Below, piece by piece: positions 53,008-64,000 of a DNA stretch of 64,000 nucleotides. The notes beneath the pieces were generated by a model. The model saw only the letters and a list, made by a program, of their open reading frames with translations. It did not search any database and was not told the origin of the DNA. Both the position numbers and the translations under genes were made by a program. Numbering within the stretch: position 1 is the stretch's first letter; every line of letters begins with the position of its first letter. This DNA is from Acanthacorydalis orientalis (Eukaryota; Arthropoda; Insecta; Megaloptera; Corydalidae), in assembly GCA_034766995.1 (NCBI GenBank), contig CM068313.1, positions 26,915,825 to 26,979,824 of the forward strand. The letters run 5' to 3'.

Positions 53008-53058
53008 ATAAATATGTACGTATATATTTATAAGAGTTTATATTGATGTGAACAACTT
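52111..53058. other. AT-rich DNA with TA, CATA and TG repeats
   Basis: No gene is seen. (TA)n passes into CATA repeats at 52738-52816, and a TA then TG compound lies at 52961-53006. Confidence 0.7.
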
Positions 53059-53466
53059 ATGGTTTTGGTTCTTGTCATTGTAGTAAGAAACCCCACTTCT
53101 TCAGCTACTTATTGGATTACGTTCCGTTTATTTGCCAATTCTTACAGCCGCAAACTGTCTCTTCATCTAGTATTCGGATGTCCTTCCCTTCTTGTGGTTC
53201 GAGGTTTGTTGTCTCTCATGTTTCTAACTACTCTATTTACATTCATCCTTGTGAAACACCCATTCAACTCTTACCTACGCCTAACTCAATCTGTTACGTC
53301 TACAACATTACTTGTCTGTTTTACATTTTCATTTAAAATAGTGTCTTTCTTAATTAGTCCTAAATTCTCTTCGTTCATTCGAAATATTTTTGCCATAATT
53401 GGTACCGTCAGATTAATCTTCATTTTTTTAAAATATATTTTATATTATATTTTAATGCTTTTTTGA
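53059..53466 (+). CDS. Unrecognised 135-codon hydrophobic open frame, doubtful
   Basis: This is the longest frame in the window and the only long one free of translated TA repeats. It starts at ATG 53059 and ends at TGA 53464. The protein is very hydrophobic, with segments such as LLVVRGLLSLMFLTTLFTFI (about residues 45-65), TTLLVCFTFSFKIVSFLI and a last Ile/Leu/Phe-rich stretch, so it could be drawn as a multi-pass membrane protein. The first 280 bp are G+C-richer and T-rich on this strand, and a second frame there is also open for 74 codons, so composition alone may keep stops rare. No domain is recognised. It may be an antisense reading of an old repeat. Confidence 0.18.
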   Translation: MVLVLVIVVRNPTSSATYWITFRLFANSYSRKLSLHLVFGCPSLLVVRGLLSLMFLTTLFTFILVKHPFNSYLRLTQSVTSTTLLVCFTFSFKIVSFLISPKFSSFIRNIFAIIGTVRLIFIFLKYILYYILMLF

Positions 53467-54349
53467 TTTTCTTTTGATTACAAATTAATTCTTTCAAATG
53501 TAGATATCGTCTCAAAAATTTATTTTTTTATTTCATATTAAATTAATGGCCAATTGTCAATAAAATAATTAAAATAATTATTAATAACTTATTGTATACG
53601 CTTGTAAAAAAATTATTATGTATTTTTTATGAATACTTATACGAGTTTTGTAATTTCATATAGCGTCAACAGAGTTTCTCGATCCTCTGATTAAATAATG
53701 TCACAAATTAAATGATCTGGTCGTTCAGTTTTCCATACACTTTTAATACTTGTTTTATACCTTATATGAATCCTATTCATTAATCTTTCTACATCATTTT
53801 ATAATCTCACTCTTATGTATTTATATCTTTAAGTTATATATAGGTACATATATATATATATATATACATATATATATTCATATATATACATATATATATA
53901 TATAGAGAGAGAGGGGATGGTAGATGATGAAGGAGACAGATAATCTAATGAAAGTATTAAATAGTTATATGTACCGACATTTTAAAAATTAAAGAAAAGA
54001 TGCAGTTAAAACAATGGAATTAAAAAGCTCGCGTACGGAAGCACACGAGCATTCATTACGACATTAAATTGCTAGACTGTCTACAATTTAATCACTATTA
54101 TAATATAAATAATATTTTAAAAAGCGTACATATAGTGAAACGAAATGAAAATAATTTATTATTTTGCGGAAACAGAAAAATGTGCATTAAACATATTCAG
54201 GATGAGACCATTAATCAATTACAGTACAGTACATCATTACTAATCATAAATATACATATTTATCTATACTTGAATTAGTAGGATCAATTTGAAATTCCAA
54301 ATGTTCTACAAAATTTATTCATACATACATACAGCAAATAATTTGCAGT
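53467..54349. other. AT-rich gene-free DNA with a TA/GA tract
   Basis: No gene is seen. TA runs with CA interruptions lie at 53847-53904 and pass into GAGAGAGAGGGG at about 53905-53917. Confidence 0.65.
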
Positions 54350-54545
54350 AGACACATATCTGCATACGAATTAGGACGAATTTACATCGTTAATGAGATT
54401 AGCGAATGCCGGAATACATTCTAAAATAAGAGGAACAGACTTTGATAACGTTCCGTTATGTTATGTCCACAATATACGAGTAAGTACTGCATAGGTGTAA
54501 CAAGCGTTGATTTCAAATAATTAGAATAATGAAACGGATATAATA
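54350..54545. other. More balanced patch, no gene recognised
   Basis: Contains TTAGCGAATGCCGGAATAC and GATAACGTTCCGTTATGTTATG. No open frame of note. Candidate regulatory element. Confidence 0.2.
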
Positions 54546-54596
54546 TATATCAAGGTTCTCGCATAGGGATACATGTATGTATATACAACAAATGTG

Positions 54597-54597
54597 A

Positions 54598-54656
<59 letters not shown>
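54597..54656. repeat. (TA)n microsatellite, about 60 bp
   Basis: An uninterrupted TA tract. Confidence 0.95.
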
Positions 54657-54661
<5 letters not shown>

Positions 54662-54714
54662 AACAAAAAGTTAAACAAATATTGATTTATTCATCTCACA
54701 AAATAATACATTTA

Positions 54715-54758
54715 TATTTATTTATCTTGTGAATACAGATTCACAAGATAAATAAATA
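54715..54758. repeat. Perfect hairpin, 20-bp arms and 4-base loop
   Basis: The arms 54715-54734 (ending CTTGTGAAT) and 54739-54758 (starting ATTCACAAG) are exact reverse complements around the loop ACAG. Unlike the TA palindromes, the arm carries a distinctive non-repeat word, TATCTTGTGAAT. It sits between two very long TA tracts (54597-54656 and 54789-54860). A stem-loop of this sort would also be stable in RNA. Confidence 0.88.
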
Positions 54759-54785
54759 AAATAATTGAATACCTTTATAAATTTA

Positions 54786-54788
<3 letters not shown>

Positions 54789-54860
<72 letters not shown>
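54789..54860. repeat. (TA)n microsatellite, about 72 bp
   Basis: One of the two longest uninterrupted TA tracts in the window. Confidence 0.95.
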
Positions 54861-55998
<1,138 letters not shown>

Positions 55999-56345
55999 TA
56001 AATTATGTATCGATATGTAATAAGTTAAGGGCCATTAAAATTTATACGATAAATCGTTGTATGTAATGTGATGGGATGTATTTCGGAAACGTTATTAATC
56101 TCTATGGACGATATAGTCAAATGATGTACTATTTGAAATAATCGGTTATGTATTATTTCATAATAGCTATTTAATAATACATTAGAGGGGAAATGTAATT
56201 ATTCCAATAAACCATGTCACTGATTACGGCGCTAATTTGACGAATAACGCCGAAATGGCGAATCATTTTAAGGACAGTGATCTTTAACACTGATATTGTT
56301 AATGTTAATTTTACACGAAATACACAAACATGTTACACATTCACT
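55999..56345. other. Candidate conserved non-coding island
   Basis: About 350 bp without microsatellite or frame. It is dotted with homeodomain-type words (TTAAAATTTATACG, GATAAATCG, GTAATTATTCC) and contains the inverted pair CGGCG/CGCCG around 56227-56252 in GGCGCTAATTTGACG. The mix of AT-rich factor-site-like words and CpG is typical of enhancers, but this is inference from texture only. Confidence 0.25.
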
Positions 56346-56353
56346 TGGTTGTG

Positions 56354-56398
<45 letters not shown>
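56354..56398. repeat. (TA)n microsatellite followed by AAAGAAGAGAG
   Basis: Uninterrupted TA tract with the TA-to-GA edge seen at several other loci in this window. Confidence 0.93.
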
Positions 56399-56401
<3 letters not shown>

Positions 56402-57957
56402 AAGAGAGTATTTATTTTATGAATTAAATTCCAATGAAAAAAGAGAACACCACTACTAAAGATAATTGAAAATATAAAACAATTTATATATTTAAATTCA
56501 TTTTATATTTTAAAACTGCTCTGAGAAATCAAATACCATAACTTCCTTAATTCCAGAAAATAAATCAAAAATAACTAAGATAATTTTGTTAGTGTTTCAC
56601 ATTATAATAAAAACATTTACCCACGCTTTTTTATTGCAACTCGTTTAACAAATCGATGACAAGACATCTGTAATTAACACATCCGTTTCGTTGGTTTTAA
56701 AAAGAACACGTGTAATATTTGTTTAAAAACTTATAGATACAATTGCATTATTTATTAAACATTTTATAGCAACTATAAGTGATGTTGAACATTTCTTTTT
56801 TTGATAATGATGCTTGATTTCAAATATACAAGTTTTGTATTTAAGAAATATAAGAACTTGTCAATGATTTTATAAATATTTTTTTTCTAAATATTTTATC
56901 TGTTCATTTAAATTAGTGCAAACATTTTAACTATCGTATAAATATTTTTATGTTACAAAGTTTGTTTTCATAACAGTTTATTTCTATTCAAACACTTACT
57001 ATAATTAATAAAGGTCGGTAGCTTGTACATGTTTTGAATACAAATCATTTACTTATTATTGAATATCCGTAAAAATATTAAAGACAAGCAATAATAAGAA
57101 TTATTTGCTGAAATACTTTCTTATATTAGTAGTTGATTTCTCAATTGTAGTTATCATTAAAATATAGGTCAATTTTATAAGATATAAAAGAATTATACTA
57201 ACATTATCTTGTGAGTGATTAAGTGATATAATAATAATTATTTTAAATCCACCTATTTAAGACATCGACTCTAATGATAGGAGATTAGTATAGAAAATAA
57301 AACTAATAATTATTTACTTACTATTTCAATCGATTCTTAAAGGAATTCGATTGCAAAAGACAATAGTTGCAACAAGCAGAAATGCAATTCATTCCAGAAA
57401 CAATTATTTCTACAATTTATTAAATATTACTTTAAATTATTAAATATTTCATCGAGCAACGAAATTTTAAAGTACTAAATTTGAAAAATGTCTTTTTAAC
57501 AAGACTTTTATATTATGTATTTAGATCAAAATCAGTATTTTTACAAAATTACATAAAATATACGATATATATATATATATACTAACTTTTTTTAATAAAA
57601 AGTTACTAAAAAATACATTATAATTTAATTATACAGTTCGTGCCATCAATTTTTCCACATTTAAATAATTATTACATAGCAACAAGCTGTTAATGACAAT
57701 AAGTTTACTGTTATTTCAATTTTTAAAAATTAGAAAATGTTGATTTCTTGATACATATCTTGCCAATTTAAAAGTTTTTAAATTATTGTCAATACAATTA
57801 TGAATTTATTAAATAAAAACTATGTCCTATATATTTAATACATGCACAGATGTTAAATATTCAATTATTAAAAGTTCATTATCTAAGTTATTTACTTTAT
57901 TCAAAAAATACATGACTATTAAAACATTTTGGATATTTATTATTAATTATTTATTAC

Positions 57958-57997
<40 letters not shown>

Positions 57998-58829
57998 TAA
58001 AAAATAACTTCTATATTAATGTTTACAAGTACACAATTTACAATCTAAAAAACATTGTATGGTAAATTATGACACATTGCTAAATTAAAATGAACAAAAA
58101 GAGTAAATTTACAAGTTATACTATTTTTATAAACAAATATCTTAAAGCAAGAAAAGCATATCTATTAACGCAGCGGCAAAAAGTTTACTTATAAATAACT
58201 ACTGTCGCGAGATATGAAATTTTAATGTAAAAAAAATAAAATAAAAGTCACTCTCGAGATTTATGCGACAAAAAGTTTTAGTTGGCGTTGTATGATTTTC
58301 TTTTCCTTTTTATTCATTTAATACAATGGCAATTATAAGAGAGTTGCATTAGTATAATTATTATCACAATATCATCGTTTGACTAATATTTACTGCTTGA
58401 ACGTTCTTTGATATATATTTACACTAATATGCCACTTCATAAACATCGATAATTAAGAGACTATGTCGTAATTTCAATTACTAATAAACACATCTGATAT
58501 ATAAAATTAGTATTACTTGCCACAACATTACACAGAATAAAAAAAAACGTGTTGTCAAATTTTTCATTCCAATATTCAATATATTATATTTGTTTCAAAT
58601 AAAATTATTTTAAAAAAGGAATAAAATCTGTGAAATGATACTTATTACTGAAATTGAAATAATTGTTGGCAATCAATAAAGTAAGTAATAAATAGAAAAT
58701 ATTTGAATACAAATACAACAAAATGAAGTAGAAATAAAATTAACTCGTTTCATTTACTTTATAAAGATACTTAAAAACTTTTTTTCAAATCTATTATATT
58801 TTAATGTTTACTTGTTGTCCTCACTAAAA
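56399..58829. other. AT-rich gene-free DNA
   Basis: No gene is seen. TA tracts lie at 57564-57581 and 57958-57995. The rest is AT-rich with stops in all frames. Confidence 0.65.
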
Positions 58830-59420
58830 AGATGTTCCTAGGATGTCTTTTTCATTTCCTTTCGTTATACTCGCGAAAAACGATTCTAATTAGCTTTGTA
58901 GAGTTTTTATTTAAAAAATAATCGTTTTACATCTTTCAAAAAAAAATTAAAATATCATTCCGACTGAACACAACAGAAATGTAAGCCCGAACAAAGTAAC
59001 ATTACTTATAGTTAAAATGTGAGAATGAAACCATACGCAATAAAACGCCGATATAACGCCGTATGTCTTTTATGTTTCGCTTGGCTTCAGATTAATCTCA
59101 CGCTCTAATAAAGGTATTGCGTTCACTTTGGCGTATGTGTAACGACGAAGGTTTGTACGATTCCTGTTTGAACAAATTATATATAATTGATATATTTGAC
59201 CAACATCACACCCAATCCCCTTTTCCGTCTCGATTGCCCGAATCTGTCAACCTCAATTCGTCGATCAAATTACTAACATAATCGTGCGTGGCGATATACG
59301 CTTCATGCATTTTACAGCCAATCGTGATCCGAAACGTTAACAAACATCAAATCAATATACGCCTGATTTATTAGCAGTGGTATTGTATGACTTACATGAG
59401 TACGTTGTTTAATTTGTCTT
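58830..59420. other. G+C-richer, CpG-containing island, about 590 bp
   Basis: Composition is balanced for most of this stretch. It has no long frame, but many CpG words: AAAACGCCGATATAACGCCG (a short direct repeat of AACGCCG), TTCCGTCTCGATTGCCCG and CGTGCGTGGCGATATACGC. It is one of the two clearest islands in the window, with 12720-13250. A promoter, conserved enhancer or non-coding exon are possible. Confidence 0.35.
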
Positions 59421-59490
59421 TTATTGCTTGAATTATATATACTTTAGAATTCCTCACGATGAACATCTAGTGTAATGTATATATGACCAT

Positions 59491-59540
<50 letters not shown>

Positions 59541-60013
59541 AATAAAAAAAATTATAGAAAGACACTCACTATAACCATTTTTCTGCAAATTTTTGGGAAT
59601 TAATTGTTTATAAATTATATAAATTCCATGAAAGGCGTTAATAATATGAAAGCACAGATATATAACTTCATCTATAAACAACGTCGCTCAACAGTACATG
59701 AGCTTTGTGTTTAGACGATACGAACAGTAATACCTTGTGTGTATGTATGTGTGTTGCAATAAATATATATCAAATTTGTAGGCCGTAGGGCTAGGTTAAT
59801 TTTATGAAAAAAGTCCATTAGATCCCTGCATAAAAATGTACCTGTATCGTTATAGAGCCATTTGCATTTTTTATTATTTCATTGGACACTGAACTTCGTT
59901 AATACTAATAAAGTTCACATAAATTGACATCATAACGATTTTGTAGTTAAATGGAAAATAATAAACTGTCAATAAATATCTATCAATAAATACCTAATAT
60001 ACACACACACTTG

Positions 60014-60064
<51 letters not shown>

Positions 60065-60714
60065 TTATATTTCAAAAAAAGTAACGAAAATTTACAAATT
60101 TATTCATAAATTCAATTTTTAACCCAATATATCCTTGTATATATATATATATTATATATACACACATACATACACCTGTTTATTTAATTACAACTTCCGA
60201 CTCTACAGGCAATCTACTGTGAAAAGAATTTGTTTCTTAGGATATCTTATTTTTTCATTATTTCTACCAAACATATTGAAAATCATCTAAAATGAAAGAA
60301 ACGAATTATTGAAAATAAAGAACTGGATGAAATACTTTCAAGCTTGATTATTTTCAGTATATAGTTCATGCGTCTGAATGAGACGGCTGTTTTATTACAA
60401 GTATATTCAAGGCATAAATCATCAAGCACATATTTAGAATTCTGAGGATATAACGACTTTTTTCATCAATTTAACCCAACTAATCAACCTAAACAATTTA
60501 AACTATATATAACCTATATACACGTTTAGATGACACCCTATAAATACTATTTATCATCAACTAATTTTAAACATAATTATAATTATCTTCAATCAAGTAT
60601 TTTCTGTTTATAATTTTTACAAGCATTATATTCTTAAATTAATAATTAAAATGTAATATAAAGTTCACCTGAAACGAAAGTTGCTTTCAATTTTTAAATT
60701 TACATTTTTATTAA

Positions 60715-60747
<33 letters not shown>

Positions 60748-62309
60748 CACGAGTATATTTACAAATAATTGTTCGTTTCGTAAACACTGTTGTCTTTTTC
60801 GATTTTGAACTTATAATAAACTGAGTGGTTGAAAATCAATAAAAGCCGTTGTAACGGCATCTTAACATTGAAACAAGCGCAATACATGGGATTATATCCC
60901 TAGCTTATGAACAAATCTTTGTGATATAACATCCTTAAAGCTTGAGAAAATCTGAATATGACAGACCGACATCGTTTCATGACATGGATTACAACATAAA
61001 ATAAATCTCTAAATTCTCTAATAAACTCAAACAAATTATATTTCAGTTTTTTTGTTACTATACCGTTACAGTTAGTTTTTTAGGTCATTTTTTTATATAC
61101 ATATGACAGTTTTGGACTAATACTCACTTCTTTAATTATTTACGTTAATTATTTTATATACTTACTTCACAACTATTGTTATGCCATATTTAATACAGAA
61201 TCTTACATACCTTTATAATCATTACTAATAGTTGAATAAACATCTTTAAAAAATAAGAAGATATTTTTACTCTGAACGTTTATTTATATTTTAAACATAA
61301 GTAGGTGGAAACAAAATGATTGTTCTAAGAATTTTCAAAATATACGTGAATCATTAAAAATAACAAATTAATGTATTACATAATTCGATACTGCTTTTTC
61401 ATTGATAAATTAAGTAGTAATTTCAGAGAATTGTAAATAAAATAAAAATTCAGACATACTTCAAAGTATCTTCGAGTGCCCATTTGATATGTTTGTTTTA
61501 ATTGTACATTCCGTAAAAATAAAAAAATACAACACTTCAAATAAAGTATATATACTCTTCATTTAATTAAATATTATAATTAAATTTTTAAAAAAAACAA
61601 AATTTATTATATAAAAGAATAGTTATTTTAATATTATCATAATAAATTTCATTGAATTTGATTCAGAAATATAATAAACAATGCTTTAGTATACGATATG
61701 AAAAGGAAAACACTGTTTATTTCATTTTTTAGGAAAATTAACATTGAAATAAAAGTATTCTAATATTTATACAAAATATATTCCAAGGCACAAACCTTTT
61801 GAAATTCATTTTAAGAATGAATGATTTTTTTTATAATAAGTATCTAAAATCATTTTCATGTTATTCGTTTAAAACAATTAAACAATGGGGTAAAGAAACA
61901 CTTCATTAATGGATACGCTTGACTAACTTACCCTATTAATGTAGAACAATAAAGTTATCAGCGAATTCCGTTTGGGTTGACGGTTAGTTTTCAGTGTTTC
62001 ACAAGATTATCACATATTGTCTTAATAGGAATGGTACATATTGTAAAATCAACTTTATCTAATATATGAGATACTCAACGACAAAGCCTTGGATTTTCGA
62101 AAACTTACAAGTAATATATCAAAATTATTTTCTATGTCTAAAGTTTTCATTTGTGATATTAATTAAATCATTTGATAATTCTGCCGTTTTCAAAATATTT
62201 GGTTATTTATAAATTCATTTTAAATATAATGTACATTTAAATAAATTTCATTTATATTTTAATTTTTAAAATAATCATATATATATATATATACGTATAT
62301 TCTATATTT
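59421..62309. other. AT-rich gene-free DNA with TA tracts
   Basis: No gene is seen. TA tracts lie at about 59490-59537, 60017-60062, 60138-60161, 60715-60748 and 62276-62299. Slightly more balanced patches lie at 59690-59850 and 60770-60990, with no recognised motif. Confidence 0.65.
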
Positions 62310-62606
62310 TTATAACTTTCTTTCATCCATCGAGTAACTGACAAATCCTGTCTCGAAAAAAAGATGGCGGCTTTGATTCGATGAAATCGTAATGCATATT
62401 CAGACCTCTTCCACTATTTGAGCATATGTTTTCATATTTTATGCGTCGCACGTTCTTCCAAAGTTAAGCAAATTCTCGCGGCTTCAGCAGAATTTTTTTC
62501 AACTAAAAATCGAAAATATTCAATATCTAATATACTACTTTTCTGGTGCCATCATGTTCATTACTGTACTGTCAGGTTATGTCAACTGCTTGGCCAATAT
62601 ATATAG
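62310..62606 (+). other. Island with a YY1/Pho-type motif and an unrecognised open frame
   Basis: AAGATGGCGGC at 62361-62371 is an exact match to the extended YY1/Pleiohomeotic-type site, often found close to transcription starts. Downstream, a plus-strand frame is open for 74 codons from 62385 to TAG 62604-62606. It has no ATG start and includes VARSSKVKQILAASAEFF. The frame contains no repeat-derived residues but is not recognised. It might be a first exon or promoter-proximal region, or the motif may be chance. Confidence 0.25.
62361..62371 (+). promoter_or_regulatory. YY1/Pho-like motif AAGATGGCGGC
   Basis: Exact match to the AAGATGGCGGC form. G+C-rich 11-mers of this type are rare by chance in DNA of this composition, and it lies inside a G+C-richer patch. 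Confidence 0.35.
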
Positions 62607-63276
62607 TATTTTTAAATTTAACGGACACTTCAAAATCCTAAAACGACGAGAAGATATTTTAAAACAAAGTTATGACTGATTAAATTTAAAGGAACAGAAT
62701 TTATTTCTACACCTTATATATATACATATATATATATATATATACATATATACATACATATATACATATATATGATGATTTTTTTAAATAAAAGTTACTA
62801 TGATAGTGAAAGAGTATTTTTTGAAAAACGATAACATTAAAAAATAAAATAGCTGATGATATCAAACTAATATACTCCTTAACTTCATTCTTGTTTAACA
62901 TTCTAAGTACAGATATTTACATTTTAAATGAAAATTTAATCGGCGTATATATTTGAATACATTTTAACTTTTAGTAATTAAATCGAAAAAGATGTTATAT
63001 AACTCAGATAAAAATAAATTCATCTATTACAGGAGTTTACATATCATTAAGGAAAAATATCTGACAAAATAATAATTTATGATTGATAATTTAAAATATT
63101 TTTAATGTCAATGGACAAAGAAAAAATAATAATTTATAGTCAATAAAATGCATGTCTCTTTTATAGACGAACTTTTAATACGTTTCGCAGATCGTGAAAA
63201 TAAATGTATTTTTTAATTAAAAATATACAATTTATTTCTCTCGAACACAAAGTAATTTGTTGGAGAAAGTACATAA

Positions 63277-63318
<42 letters not shown>

Positions 63319-63753
63319 CTGAATGAGAAAATATAATCAATTTATATTTCATGTACATAACTTCGTAAAGCTGAAATAAAATTAAAAATAAAAACTCCTA
63401 TACCTCTTATTTAAAAATGACTAATACTTTATTATAAAAATAATAATTGAATATGAATATAATTCAAAAATATCTTCCATTTTTCTAATAATAAAACGTA
63501 TATTAAAAAAAAGTCTATTTCGAATTTGATTAATGAACAGAAATAAATAAGTAATATTAGATAATAAATCATAAATTCATTAAGATTTCTTTTCTGAATT
63601 TCGCATCCCTTGACAAGTTTTTCTTGGTTTGCAATTCCTTAAATGATTCATATCCATGAAAAATGTTTCTTCTTACTTTTCTTAAGTTTTTGGCTACCGT
63701 TAAAGTATTGATCTTATAAGCTTTTTATGAAATACACAATCAAGTTATACACC

Positions 63754-63836
<83 letters not shown>

Positions 63837-64000
63837 ATTATGAATACTATTATTCAAGATTATTTACTTATTAACTTTTAAGATACTCTTTCTTTATCAT
63901 ATTTTGCAATGTATATAATAATTATTTTTCTATTGATTTATAATAAAATAATATTTAACATCTATGAACACTATAAGTTTAATTTGGTGATTTAAATACT
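62607..64000. other. AT-rich gene-free DNA to the right edge
   Basis: No gene is seen. Tracts lie at 62716-62773 (TA with TACATA), 63274-63317 (TA then TG) and 63752-63833 (one of the longest TA tracts). Confidence 0.7.
63762..63833. repeat. (TA)n microsatellite, about 70 bp
   Basis: Nearly uninterrupted TA, preceded by TATATATACA. Confidence 0.95.

Noticed and set aside
53060..53340. Minus-strand reverse-transcriptase remnant
   Set aside because: A GVSQG-like word can be read on the minus strand near 53260, but stops follow immediately and no other reverse-transcriptase motif is visible, so the call is not supportable.
63161..63358. Minus-strand frame with a THTHTH run
   Set aside because: It is a translated TG/CA microsatellite with chance flanks.

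Overview
This is a 64-kb stretch of animal nuclear DNA, by eye about four-fifths A+T. It has no recognisable intact protein-coding gene, rRNA, tRNA, CRISPR array or bacterial-type operon. The host looks like an invertebrate: the one certain gene-like object is a decayed DD34D mariner transposase of the kind common in insects, including ants and bees. CpG dinucleotides are not obviously depleted in the G+C-richer patches, which would suit an insect with light methylation. The host cannot be named from this window, and other invertebrates with AT-rich genomes remain possible.

Layout. 1-1500: a 1249-bp mariner with 23-bp terminal inverted repeats and TA target duplications, inserted in a (TA)n tract; its transposase has five in-frame stops and at least two frame changes. 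1500-26700: AT-rich intergenic or intronic DNA with a (TA)n tract every kilobase or so, broken by short G+C-richer islands (about 10.38-10.53, 10.72-10.80, 12.72-13.25 and 21.2-21.4 kb). 26.7-26.95 kb: a G+C-rich patch resembling a worn tRNA-derived SINE. 27-35 kb: the densest (TA)n DNA, holding two inverted copies (92 of 93 bases identical) of an unidentified repeat about 5 kb apart. 35.76 kb: an 84-bp fold-back mariner MITE with TTAGGTTGG-type ends, a different lineage from the mariner at the left edge. 36-64 kb: more AT-rich DNA with several G+C-richer islands (36.6-37.0, 40.5-41.0, 46.6-47.0, 51.87-52.1, 53.04-53.34, 54.36-54.54, 56.0-56.34, 58.83-59.42 and 62.3-62.6 kb) that could be regulatory elements, exons or old repeats. 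Several long perfect palindromes occur (5231, 41405, 54715).

No genes can be seen working together. The plausible reading is a gene-poor intergenic region or a giant intron whose content is set by dinucleotide-repeat expansion and a few mariner-type insertions. Most open frames over 60 codons are translated TA or TG repeats and are not listed. I found no convincing undescribed system. The leads most worth following are the inverted 93-bp repeat pair, the MITE, the SINE-like patch and the G+C-richer islands.
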